A DNA stretch of 53,618 nt from an uncultured Acholeplasmatales bacterium (GTDB lineage: Bacteria > Bacillota_I > Bacilli_A > Acholeplasmatales > Anaeroplasmataceae). Shown here in pieces: positions 36,839-44,997 of the stretch. Within the stretch, counting starts at the first letter, position 1; each line of letters starts with the position of its first letter. The translations under genes and the position numbers were made by a program. Under the pieces are notes generated by a model that was not told the DNA's origin, made no database searches, and saw only the letters and a program-made list of their open reading frames with translations. The stretch covers positions 1-53,618 of the forward strand of contig CALUQZ010000008.1 in NCBI GenBank assembly GCA_944323055.1, in the 5' to 3' direction.

Positions 36839-38044
36839 TTATTGAATCTTTCCTAATAACCAATCTAAAGCATTAATTTTTCTTATCCCATTATAATTTG
36901 TTTCTGGATCATCATCTAGTGTTAGAATAAATTTTTGATAATGGTCACTAATCTTTTCTAATGAAGCCAACTCTCTTGCTAATGTTTGATTATCTCTTGT
37001 AGTTGCTGCTACTTGAAAATATATAATTTTATTTTCTTTCATAGCAACAAAGTCAACCTCTAAATCATTAATCTTACCAACATATACTTCATAGCCTCTT
37101 CTAATTAATTCCAAATAAATAACATTTTCTAAGATATGACCTGTATCATATGGACTAGACCCTAACAAAGCATACCTTAGTCCTATGTCAACAACATAAT
37201 ACTTTTCTAGGGTCTTCAAATATTCTTTACCCTTTATATTGTATCTATTAGCTTGATAGATTACATAACTTTCAATTAAGGCATTAATATATTTTTCAAC
37301 TGTTTTAGAATCGATTTTTCTACCATTAGACGTTAGAGTGTCGGCAATCTTTTTACTAGATAGTTGATTGCCAATGTTATCAAACAAAAAACGTAAAATA
37401 CTCTTAAACATTAAAATATCTGCTATTTTATGTCTTTGAACAACATCTTTTAATATAATTGTATTTAATAAACCATCTAGGTAATCCTCTATAATCTTTT
37501 TATTTTTATTTAGTTCTAATACATATGGAAACGAACTAAATTCAATATACTCACGATATTTTCTTTGTAATTCATTTTCATTGCCTGTACTCAATACGTA
37601 TTCTTTAAAAGAAAGTGGTAACATTTTTATTTCAACATAACGCCCGGATATTAATGTTGCTATATCTGAGGAAAGCATATAAGCATTAGAACCTGTAATA
37701 TATAAATCGATATTCTTCTTTATAAATAAGCTATCTACAACTTTATGGAAATCTTTAACATTTTGGACTTCATCTAAAAATACATACATCTTCTTATCAA
37801 TAATTATTTTAGATTTAATATATTCATAAAGATGTTTAGGCTCTAACAATTCTTCATAATCGTAATCTTCAAAATTGATACTTATAATTTGGTCAGGAGT
37901 AACATTATTAGAAATCAAATAATCTTGATAAATTTCAAACAATGTTGATTTGCCACATCTTCTAATTCCTGTAACAACTTTAATAAGTTGTTTATCTTTA
38001 AATGTTATTAACCTGTCTAAGTACTCGCTGCGAATAATATTCAT
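36839..38044 (-). CDS. AAA+ ATPase with DUF4143 domain
   Basis: 401 residues from ATG 38044 (AGGA nine bases upstream). N-terminal ATPase with Walker A TGIRRCGKST and Walker B VFLDEVQ. The arginine-rich sensor segment is ISGRYVEIKMLPLSFKEY. The C-terminal DUF4143 half contains ILENVIYLELIRRGYEVYVG and the nuclease-like E-V-D-F pattern LEVDFVAMKENKIIYFQV. Common stand-alone genes in gut anaerobes, role unknown, often in variable regions. Confidence 0.85.
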   Translation of the reverse strand: MNIIRSEYLDRLITFKDKQLIKVVTGIRRCGKSTLFEIYQDYLISNNVTPDQIISINFEDYDYEELLEPKHLYEYIKSKIIIDKKMYVFLDEVQNVKDFHKVVDSLFIKKNIDLYITGSNAYMLSSDIATLISGRYVEIKMLPLSFKEYVLSTGNENELQRKYREYIEFSSFPYVLELNKNKKIIEDYLDGLLNTIILKDVVQRHKIADILMFKSILRFLFDNIGNQLSSKKIADTLTSNGRKIDSKTVEKYINALIESYVIYQANRYNIKGKEYLKTLEKYYVVDIGLRYALLGSSPYDTGHILENVIYLELIRRGYEVYVGKINDLEVDFVAMKENKIIYFQVAATTRDNQTLARELASLEKISDHYQKFILTLDDDPETNYNGIRKINALDWLLGKIQ

Positions 38045-38172
38045 AGTTATCATTCCTTTCTTATCTTCATTATACATTTAAATACACAATATTTCAAGTT
38101 TTAGTAATGTATTACAAAAACTTTTGTTTTACATATAATTTTAGGAATGGCTTTGAATTAAAATAATTTGAT

Positions 38173-38199
38173 AAAAAAACTAAACTACAATTAGTTTAG
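38173..38199 (-). terminator. Leftward terminator
   Basis: CTAAACTA (38180-38187) / TAGTTTAG (38192-38199), loop CAAT, then TTTTTTT leftward. It closes the small gene that the IS element interrupted. Confidence 0.8.
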
Positions 38200-38368
38200 C
38201 TTTTTAACATTTAGTAATATGATAGGCTTAACATAGATGTAGACTGCATGTTTTCTCGTAATACTTTTTACTGTTAGCGCTAAAATAAGAATGTACAAAT
38301 CGGCTAATGTTGAATGTACATTCTTATTTTATTATAATTCCACATAAATTGATTTGGAGGAATTATAA

Positions 38369-39689
38369 ATGAGAAAAATAAAGGAATTAATAACTATGAA
38401 AATTAATAAGATTGAAGATTTAAATGAATTGAAAGAGGCGTATAGAAGTGGAACAATAAAACTTAATATTTCTTCAATAGCTAGACAAATAGATGTTGAC
38501 AGACGAACAGTTAAATCGTATTTGTTAAGAGAAAACGATGAACATAGTAATACTCGTAAAAAGCCTAGTATTTTTGATAAAGAATTAGACTTTCTTTTAG
38601 GACTTTTAAATAATAAAGAAAAGAGATTTACTACAGTAAAAAGCTTGTATAAATATATGTTAAAAGCCAATAAAATAGGTAATGCTTCATATTCAGCATT
38701 CACTTATTATGTAAGAAATAATAAGTTACTACAAGAAAAATTTAAAAATAATAATATTAATATAAGCACTATTATAGAAACAGATTATGGTGAAGAAGCT
38801 CAACTAGATTGGAAGGAAGATGTTAAAATTGTATTAGATACAGGTGAAATAGTTTTCATTAATATACTAGTATTAATTTTATCTAAGTCTAGATATAGGG
38901 TAGCAAGAATTTCTACTTCAAAATCACAAAGTGTTTTGTTTCACATGTTAATTAGTATGTTTAAAGAATTAGGAGTGGTACCTAAAATTATTAGAACAGA
39001 TAATATGAAAACAGTTATGGATGAACCTAAAACTGAATATTCATCGGGAAAAATCAATGATAAGTTTAATCAATTTGCCAAAGATTGTGGTTTTGAAACA
39101 AGAGCATGTAAAGCATTTGTCCCTAAACGTAAGGGTAAAGTAGAACAACCAAATAGAGTGTATGATGAAATTATGGCATGGAATGGAGAAAAATCATTAA
39201 TTGGCTTTAATGATTTAGTTAAGGAAATTGCAAAAAGCGAAAACAAAAGATATCACAAGGACTATAATAAAGTGCCAACTATTGAATTTGTGACAGAAAA
39301 AAAAGTTCCTAAAGCCTTTACCAAATGAAGACATTAGGAACTACTATACAATTAAAACTGAAAAGCGTATAGTTAGTAATAGGTCACTTATAGCTTATGA
39401 TAATAAGTATTATTCCGTACCTGCTTATTATATAGGCCAAATAGTTTACGTCAGATGTTTTGATAACCTAATACATATTTATTCTACCACACCTGAATTT
39501 AAATTGCTAAGTATTCATACTAAACTAGATAAAAATAGTCAAAGAAATATTTCATATACTAAAGATGATTATAAAAGCATTTATGATGTTGGCTATAAAA
39601 ATTTGTCAGATGATCTGGTAGATAAATTTGTTGATAATTACTTTAATGAATTAACTAAAATTACAGGAGAAAATGAACCAAATGACTAA
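38369..39689 (+). pseudogene. istA: IstA transposase with frameshift at an A8 run
   Basis: Start ATG 38369 behind GGAGG. N-terminal helix-turn-helix (ISSIARQIDVDRRTVKSYL) and the DDE core: ETDYGEEAQLDW, RTDNMKTV, then a catalytic E region (KRKGKVEQPNRVYDEIMAW). In GAAAAAAAAG (about 39296-39305) the frame is lost and TGA follows at 39326. Reading one A fewer gives EKKFLKPLPNEDIRNYYTI and continues to TAA 39687. So either an indel, a sequencing error, or slippage on the A run. Confidence 0.85.
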
Positions 39690-40434
39690 ATATGAACAAT
39701 TATTAAATAATTTAGATACCTTAAAATTTAAGATTAATCATGAGTTGATTAATGAGGTTTTAACAGATATAGATAATACGAATATATCTATAATTGAAGG
39801 TTTACTTAAAATAACAGAATTAGAAAAAGAAGAGCGTAGGAAAAGTAGAGATATTATAAATATCAGAGTAGCTTCTTTTCCTTTCATAAAGACTCTAGAT
39901 GATTTTGATTTTAATTATCAGCCCACTATTAATGAGTCCTTAATAAGAAACTTGGCTGCAGGTAGTTTTATTTATAACAAAGAGAATATTATATTTTATG
40001 GCAATAGTGGGACTGGTAAAACTCATCTAGCAACAGCACTAGGAATAGCTAGTATTAAGAATAACTTTTCTACTTACTTTATTAAAGCGTCTAAACTATT
40101 TGAAAATCTAGTTAAAGCAAAAGAACAAAACAGATTAGAAGACAGACTTAAACAATACTGTAAATATCAGGTTTTAATAATTGATGAGTTAGGTTATTTA
40201 CCAATTAATAAAGAAGACTCTACTCTATTCTTTCAATTGGTTGATAGACGTTATGAAACTAAAAGCACTATAATAACAACCAATATATCTTTTAATAATT
40301 GGCAATCAATATTTCAGGATTCAAAAACTACAGCAGCTATTGTTGATAGATTATTACACCACTCTAAAATTATAACAATAGCTGGTAAATCATATAGACT
40401 TAAAGATATTTTATCTGAGGAACAAAAACAGTAA
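39673..40434 (+). CDS. istB: IstB ATPase, transposition helper
   Basis: 253 residues. Walker A FYGNSGTGKTHLA, Walker B VLIIDELGYLP, sensor TTNISFNNW, and R-finger-like VDRLLHHSKI. AAA+ protein that selects the target and remodels it for IstA. Start ATG 39673 (AGGAG close upstream) or 39682, overlapping the end of istA by 17 or 8 bases, the usual coupling. Confidence 0.93.
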   Translation: MNQMTKYEQLLNNLDTLKFKINHELINEVLTDIDNTNISIIEGLLKITELEKEERRKSRDIINIRVASFPFIKTLDDFDFNYQPTINESLIRNLAAGSFIYNKENIIFYGNSGTGKTHLATALGIASIKNNFSTYFIKASKLFENLVKAKEQNRLEDRLKQYCKYQVLIIDELGYLPINKEDSTLFFQLVDRRYETKSTIITTNISFNNWQSIFQDSKTTAAIVDRLLHHSKIITIAGKSYRLKDILSEEQKQ

Positions 40435-40447
40435 AATGTGCGGCCGT

Positions 40448-40494
40448 TACTTATTACTCATACTACATTTACTACTATCTATAAGTAATAAGTA
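40448..40494 (+). repeat. Inverted repeat behind istB
   Basis: TACTTATTAC (40448-40457) and GTAATAAGTA (40485-40494), ten perfect pairs with a 27-base loop, inside the right end of the IS. No T run, so more likely a structural or protecting element than a terminator. Confidence 0.6.
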
Positions 40495-40547
40495 AATTGT
40501 ACATTCTTATATTAGCCAAATTGTACATTTTTATATTGACATTAACA

Positions 40548-40706
40548 TTTACTTATTAAATCTAAAAATTTATTATACTTCACCAATATAATAACCTAAT
40601 TTCTTTTGAAAAAATTTAATAAACTTACTTAACTATTACTACAAAACATCAAGATTTTGAGAAAAACTATTATAAATAAAATTAGATGACATTTAGTCAT
40701 CTAATA
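40548..40706. repeat. 178-bp repeat, copy B (right part)
   Basis: Matches 34086-34243 with few differences (for example AATAAACTTACTT against AACAAATTTGCTT). The left part is at 38248-38271. TTTAC at the junction is the target duplication. Confidence 0.85.
40673..40705 (-). terminator. Terminator of the 40711-41538 gene
   Basis: ATTAGATGAC (40681-40690) / GTCATCTAAT (40696-40705), T-rich leftward. Same hairpin as at 34218-34242. Confidence 0.85.
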
Positions 40707-40710
40707 AACA

Positions 40711-41538
40711 TCAATCTGTTTCAATAGCTAATAGTATTTTACTATTTTTTAAAAACACAAAAATATACTCATCATAACCATCATTTAAGTACCCTAAGTC
40801 TGAAAATATGTTTTTATCAGCATTAACTAAAGCTATTCTTTTATTGTTATAATTAACATATATTTTTATATATTGGCTATTTGTTTTTATTTTAGTACAA
40901 ATAAGTTTTGACTTAATTATTTGTGTATTTTTAATATCTAAAAAATAACCAATAAAATGTATAATATTCAAACATAAAAAGACTAATGTTGCTGCTGCTA
41001 AAAGCACTAAAATTAATATCCCATATATACCATCTTCACATCTATATAGTAATCCAAATATTATCAAAAGTACTATAAGACAAATAAATACGCTTATTTC
41101 TTCATATTTAATTATAAAGAATGATTTAGTAATCTTACTTTTAAAACTTTTACTTATCTTATATTCTTTTTTATTATTATAAACAAACTCATCTATTTCT
41201 TTATTTATGTTTCTTAAAACATTTAATAAATCTTTATATGTTTTACACTCATCTAAAGAATATGTTCTTTCATGTTTAATATTATTATAGCTTTCTTCAT
41301 TTAGATAAAATGGAGAAGCATAAAGCTTAATTTTCACATCTTTAGTAATAGTAATTTCTACTTTAACATCTTTATAAAAATAAAGAAATAAAAAGCCATT
41401 TCTGACATAATTGTCACTTAAATATTTAACATTAATTAGTTCATCTGAATTAAAATAACTTTTAAGTTTATTAATAAATTCATCATTTTCAAAATCTTTA
41501 TAATAATCTAAAATAATATCATTATTTGTATTTTTCAT
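40711..41538 (-). CDS. Two-helix membrane protein, immunity-like, family 1
   Basis: 275 residues: soluble N-terminal half (about 1-145, FLYFYKDVKVEITITKDVKI), two membrane helices (about 150-205) and a C-terminal beta-rich part ending YIFVFLKNSKILLAIETD. The same layout and tail (YEFIYLKNTKLAIYVD) occur in the 331-residue protein at 43767-44762, so the two are paralogues. Both follow the same small membrane protein, which follows an Rhs 3' end. Probably immunity to, or partner of, an Rhs tip. Confidence 0.65.
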   Translation of the reverse strand: MKNTNNDIILDYYKDFENDEFINKLKSYFNSDELINVKYLSDNYVRNGFLFLYFYKDVKVEITITKDVKIKLYASPFYLNEESYNNIKHERTYSLDECKTYKDLLNVLRNINKEIDEFVYNNKKEYKISKSFKSKITKSFFIIKYEEISVFICLIVLLIIFGLLYRCEDGIYGILILVLLAAATLVFLCLNIIHFIGYFLDIKNTQIIKSKLICTKIKTNSQYIKIYVNYNNKRIALVNADKNIFSDLGYLNDGYDEYIFVFLKNSKILLAIETD

Positions 41539-41560
41539 AATCTTTAATAACCCTTTCTTA

Positions 41561-41656
41561 CTATTTTTTTATAGTTGTAGTTCCTATTATTTTTTGGTAA
41601 ACAGAAAGATCTTGTCTAACAAGACCTTCCCAAAACCATAATATATATTTTTTCAT
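41561..41656 (-). pseudogene. Truncated copy of the small membrane protein
   Basis: 31 codons, MKKYILWFWEGLVRQDLS ... KIIGTTTIKK, against MKNYILWLWEGLVKQDLP of the intact 70-residue gene at 44765-44977. The membrane helix is lost. Same upstream ribosome site region (GGTGATTTAAT). Confidence 0.7.
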
Positions 41657-41659
41657 ATT

Positions 41660-41705
41660 ATTAAATCACCACTTATTTAAAATATTTCTTGGAATAATTA
41701 TATAA
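41660..41705 (-). pseudogene. Remnant of an Rhs 3' end
   Basis: ATTATTCCAAGAAATATTTT AAAT followed by AAGTGGTGATTTAAT matches the last codons and the downstream spacer of the intact Rhs gene (LLQEIF, stop, at 44998-45010). Only the tip of the toxin gene survives. Confidence 0.65.
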
Positions 41706-41708
41706 TTT

Positions 41709-42158
41709 TTAAGGCAATATTTTTATATATCTTATCGGCAACTTTTTAAATTTTCTTTTTGACATTCTAATATTTAATTCTTTTACAATGTCATCATTCG
41801 TTTTATATTTAATCCTTAATGTTGCAAAATAAGTATTTAGGAAAAACGCAGTATAGGGTAAAGTATAGGATATTTGCATAATTTCTGAATAATTAAATAT
41901 TTTTTGTTTTTCTTCTTTATAAATTCTATACAATGCATCACTAGAAAACTCATATTTAGTTTTAATCAATAATCCAAGCAATAGTCCTAATAAAAGTGGA
42001 ATAATCAAAAGTGTTAGAATAATAGCTATTACATATATAGTATATTTCCCAAAATTTTCAAAATCTAAAAAATAAGTAAATAGTGTTAAAAAAATAACTG
42101 TAAAACTAAAAAGATATGTCACAAATATAATTGTATATATATTTTTCTTTATAATCAT
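41709..42158 (-). CDS. Two-helix membrane protein with PH-like tail
   Basis: 149 residues from ATG 42158 (GGAAAGGTG six bases upstream); 38 further codons upstream lack a ribosome site. Two membrane helices (about 7-30 and 42-68), then a basic beta-rich domain (YEFSSDALYRIYKEEKQKIF ... KLPIRYIKILP) resembling bacterial PH domains. Immunity-like position behind an Rhs fragment; family not certain. Confidence 0.6.
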   Translation of the reverse strand: MIIKKNIYTIIFVTYLFSFTVIFLTLFTYFLDFENFGKYTIYVIAIILTLLIIPLLLGLLLGLLIKTKYEFSSDALYRIYKEEKQKIFNYSEIMQISYTLPYTAFFLNTYFATLRIKYKTNDDIVKELNIRMSKRKFKKLPIRYIKILP

Positions 42159-42287
42159 AATTAACACCTTTCCTAATTTAATATCAACAAAATTTAGAGA
42201 TTCTCTCTCACAATATCCGAGATGACTAGCCAAATTTTTCCAAAATATGCACACATACGTCTTTAAATTCATACATTTAGTATAATT

Positions 42288-42480
42288 TTAAATAAATCGT
42301 AGCCATTTAAATCTCTTTATTCTATTAAGTATTTTTACACCTTTTTCGTTTCTAGTATATATTAATTTATATTTAGTAAACCTTTTTAAATTTATGGCAA
42401 ATGATGGTGCTAATTCTTTGTTTTTACTTAGAATAAAAGGACAATTTAAACTATTAGTATAAATTGGTATAAATAATAAA
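42288..42480 (-). pseudogene. C-terminal scrap of an unknown gene
   Basis: Leftward reading NSLNCPFILSKNKELAPSFA ... RIKRFKWLRFI to TAA. It is basic and protein-like but enters from an Rhs fragment in the wrong frame, so it is a fusion of two broken genes rather than one ORF. Confidence 0.45.
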
Positions 42481-42489
42481 TAATATACA

Positions 42490-42625
42490 AATAAGTTCAT
42501 CTGCTTTAGAACATGTAATACTATTAATATTATCAAATGCATCACAATCATATTTTACCATAACATTACCATTTATATCAATGATACCCAAAATACTTTG
42601 TAAGACATCTCTAATATATAAATTT
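42490..42625 (-). pseudogene. Fragment of an Rhs core
   Basis: Reads YIRDVLQSILGIIDINGNVM VKYDCDAFDNINSI then SKADEL, against YIRDVLQNILGIIDINGNVV ... AFGNINSI and SKADSL in the intact Rhs protein (45760-45890). Both ends are broken. A displaced piece of a second Rhs copy. Confidence 0.85.
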
Positions 42626-42775
42626 AAGCAGTTAAAGTATGAACATTAGCTTCACTTCTTTCTCGTTTTTATACTATATTGCACAGTAAGACTTACAAAT
42701 TTACTTTGCATTTTGGCGATTGTAGGACATTATTTCTAAACTTTATTGACATTATTAATTAAAATTACAATATTT
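42626..42775. other. Intergenic stretch without gene
   Basis: AT-rich, no ORF with ribosome site, no repeat of the neighbours recognised. Confidence 0.4.
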
Positions 42776-42814
42776 AAAAAATTGAGCTAAACTTTTGATT
42801 TAAGCTTAACTCAA
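42776..42814 (-). terminator. Terminator of the 42867-43520 gene
   Basis: Minus strand TTGAGTTAAGC (42804-42814) / GTTTAGCTCAA (42782-42792), eleven pairs with two wobbles, then TTTTTT. Confidence 0.8.
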
Positions 42815-42866
42815 TTATATTATATTTTATATCTTATACTAATGTTTTAATTCATCTCAATTAATA

Positions 42867-43520
42867 TTAAAAATTACGATAATCACATTCATCAACTCTA
42901 ATAGTCTCAAATATTGAATTGCCACAACCATAATATTTTTTACTTGTTTTTATTAACGTGACAAGTTGTGCTAAAAATGTATATCTAGACACTCCTTCTT
43001 TAACAACACAATATTCCTTTTTCTTATTGTTTTTTGTAAAAGATATAATTATATTTCGATATCTTTTAACTTTTAAGGTTCTTCTATATAAATTATAAAG
43101 TGGCATTGTCTCACTAATAGTTTCATATCTAACATTTCTAACTATAAACGAAATAAGAAATGATTTTTTTAAAATACATGGTTTTAAATCAAATTTATAC
43201 TCATAATCAAACAATTTAAGTATATAGCCATGATTTTCATATATAAAATTTAAATTATTGTTTTCTTGATCTAAATGCTTTAGCAATGTTCTGAATTTTT
43301 TTATAGAGATTTTACCAATTGTTTTATGTAAAAGCCTAGTATAATTTAAATCTATAAATACGATTATTAAAGCAAAAGATGTAAACGCTCCTACACCCAA
43401 AAAAGTACATAATATATAATGCGAATTTATACCTGTAAAAATACTCAAAATTATCAATATTATAGTTAATAAAATACTAAGAATATATAGTACAAAATAC
43501 CTCATAATAGTTGTCACCAT
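42867..43520 (-). CDS. Two-helix membrane protein, immunity-like
   Basis: 217 residues: two N-terminal membrane helices (about 7-30 and 36-56), then a cytoplasmic domain of about 155 residues (KTIGKISIKKFRTLLKHL ... KKEYCVVKEGVSRYTFL). Start ATG 43520 or ATG 43505. It begins 3 bases behind the stop of a short toxin-tip fragment, as immunity genes do. Family unknown. Confidence 0.6.
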   Translation of the reverse strand: MVTTIMRYFVLYILSILLTIILIILSIFTGINSHYILCTFLGVGAFTSFALIIVFIDLNYTRLLHKTIGKISIKKFRTLLKHLDQENNNLNFIYENHGYILKLFDYEYKFDLKPCILKKSFLISFIVRNVRYETISETMPLYNLYRRTLKVKRYRNIIISFTKNNKKKEYCVVKEGVSRYTFLAQLVTLIKTSKKYYGCGNSIFETIRVDECDYRNF

Positions 43521-43523
43521 CCA

Positions 43524-43688
43524 CTAAAATAAAGGACTCAATAACATGCTTGTAATTTGAGAAATAAATGAATCTAACATATCATAATTAAGCCCATCAT
43601 ACAATTTTTTATATAATTGTGACTTTCCTACGACACCAACTTTACCTGGATGCTTTTTAAGCTTTCCACTATTAATTAACTTTTTCAT
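43524..43688 (-). pseudogene. Displaced toxin-tip fragment
   Basis: 54 codons MKKLINSGKLKKHPGKVGVV ... YDMLDSFISQITSMLLSPLF, no clear ribosome site. Short, basic then hydrophobic, directly before an immunity-like gene. Best read as the last codons of an exchanged Rhs C-terminal domain; it could also be a genuine tiny protein. Confidence 0.45.
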
Positions 43689-43766
43689 TAACTATAATAT
43701 AAGTTTCTACAAAGCTTCCTGCAAATATTTTATACTACATTCTTTTATATAAATATATGATTTAAA

Positions 43767-44762
43767 TTAGTCAATAATCTCAATCACTTCTTTTAATCCT
43801 GGCAAAAATTCATATGTTGGTGAGTATTTCACATTATCTTTATACTTATAAATTGTTTCTAAAAGGTTTATATCTACATATATGGCTAATTTTGTGTTTT
43901 TTAAATAAATAAACTCATAAGTTTTACTTTCTAATTCATCTAGCATTAATTTAAATTTTTTGGTTCCCTCTTTAGGAATAAAGTTAAAAAAATTTATACA
44001 ATATGGTTTTAAATAATCATTTTCTATAAATATTAAGGCTTCATCTACCATATCTATACCACCAAAATATTTATATGAAGCTAGAGATAAACAATTAATA
44101 TTGCTTTGAATTTTAATAATTTTTGCTTCTTTTAAATCTTTTCTTATATTAGTTAATAATAAAAGATATTTAAATAACGAAGATAAAACAATTACTGCAA
44201 ATAAACTTATAAAAAATATCAAAAAAACATTTAATATATTATTAAAATTTAACAATAACAAAAATATAGATAATAATATAAACAATATTGAAATATAATT
44301 GTTTTTTAAATTTAGAATTAATTCTTTTTTTGCATATTTCTTTAATTTTATTTTAATAGTTTCTTGATTAAACTCGTTTATTTGATCACTTGTATCTATC
44401 TTAGTTTTTATTTTCTTAATTATATCTTTTAATATATTACTATAAATTAATGTTTTTTCTCCTATAACCATTTTAGTTATAATTTTAGTTTCATCATAAA
44501 TATTAGTAATTACATATTTTAAACTGTCCTTATAAACAGATATATAACAATAATTATTTTTATAATAAAACCTAAATTTAACACATAATTTAAATTTATT
44601 TCTTGTAATATAACTTGTAAAGAAAACTAAATCATCATCTTTAAAATCTAATTTATATATTTTTGAACTACAATCTAAAATCAATTTATCAAACCATGAT
44701 TTTTCTTTATTTTTTCTTAATTTATTTATATAATTTTCAATATTAAATAAAACATATTTCAT
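43767..44762 (-). CDS. Two-helix membrane protein, immunity-like, family 1
   Basis: 331 residues. Soluble lysine-rich N-terminal part (about 1-150), membrane helices at about 155-175 and 178-205, C-terminal part ending KTYEFIYLKNTKLAIYVDIN plus a 30-residue tail. Paralogue of 40711-41538. Second gene behind the intact Rhs gene, 2 bases after the small membrane protein, hence the main candidate for self-protection against, or membrane delivery of, the Rhs tip. Confidence 0.65.
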   Translation of the reverse strand: MKYVLFNIENYINKLRKNKEKSWFDKLILDCSSKIYKLDFKDDDLVFFTSYITRNKFKLCVKFRFYYKNNYCYISVYKDSLKYVITNIYDETKIITKMVIGEKTLIYSNILKDIIKKIKTKIDTSDQINEFNQETIKIKLKKYAKKELILNLKNNYISILFILLSIFLLLLNFNNILNVFLIFFISLFAVIVLSSLFKYLLLLTNIRKDLKEAKIIKIQSNINCLSLASYKYFGGIDMVDEALIFIENDYLKPYCINFFNFIPKEGTKKFKLMLDELESKTYEFIYLKNTKLAIYVDINLLETIYKYKDNVKYSPTYEFLPGLKEVIEIID

Positions 44763-44764
44763 AA

Positions 44765-44977
44765 TTATAACCTTTTATTTTTAATATAGTATTTATAATC
44801 AGATTTAAATCTATAGTGTGCATCAATTCTTCTATAAATGTTTTTTAAACAAAAAATGAATAAAACTAAAATTATTAAAAAAAATAAAAGTATTGTTGTT
44901 GTTCCTATTATCTTTTGTTCAATAGGAAGGTCTTGTTTAACAAGACCTTCCCATAACCATAATATATAATTTTTCAT
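44765..44977 (-). CDS. Small membrane protein behind the Rhs gene
   Basis: 70 residues: amphipathic start MKNYILWLWEGLVKQDLP, one membrane helix (about 25-48, TTTILLFFLIILVLFIF), basic tail RRIDAHYRFKSDYKYYIKNK. GGTGAT ribosome site, 20 bases behind the Rhs stop. A truncated copy lies at 41561-41656 in the same context, so it belongs to a module repeated with each Rhs end. Confidence 0.7.
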   Translation of the reverse strand: MKNYILWLWEGLVKQDLPIEQKIIGTTTILLFFLIILVLFIFCLKNIYRRIDAHYRFKSDYKYYIKNKRL

Positions 44978-44997
44978 ATAATTAAATCACCACTAAT

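Larger units (their letters stand above)
38272..40547 (+). mobile_element. IS21-family insertion sequence, complete
   Basis: 2276 bp with istA and istB. Ends TGTTAGCG...TTAACA. Flanked by the 5-bp target duplication TTTAC (38267-38271 and 40548-40552), which matches the single TTTAC in copy A of the repeat. Subterminal repeats typical of IS21 are present: AAGAATGTACA at the left (38287 on) and, inverted, twice at the right end, each followed by (T/C)GGCTAAT once. Confidence 0.93.
38228..40583 (-). pseudogene. Small gene interrupted by the IS21-type element
   Basis: Second copy of the gene start at 34120: GTG 40583, MKYNKFLDLISK, then the IS, then KYYEKTCSLHLC and stop at 38228-38230. The part behind the split no longer matches copy A, so this copy had already been truncated or recombined before the insertion. 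Confidence 0.65.

Noticed and set aside
42288-42551. Single 87-residue membrane protein
   Set aside because: Its first part is an Rhs core fragment in the wrong frame, so only the last part is kept as a scrap.
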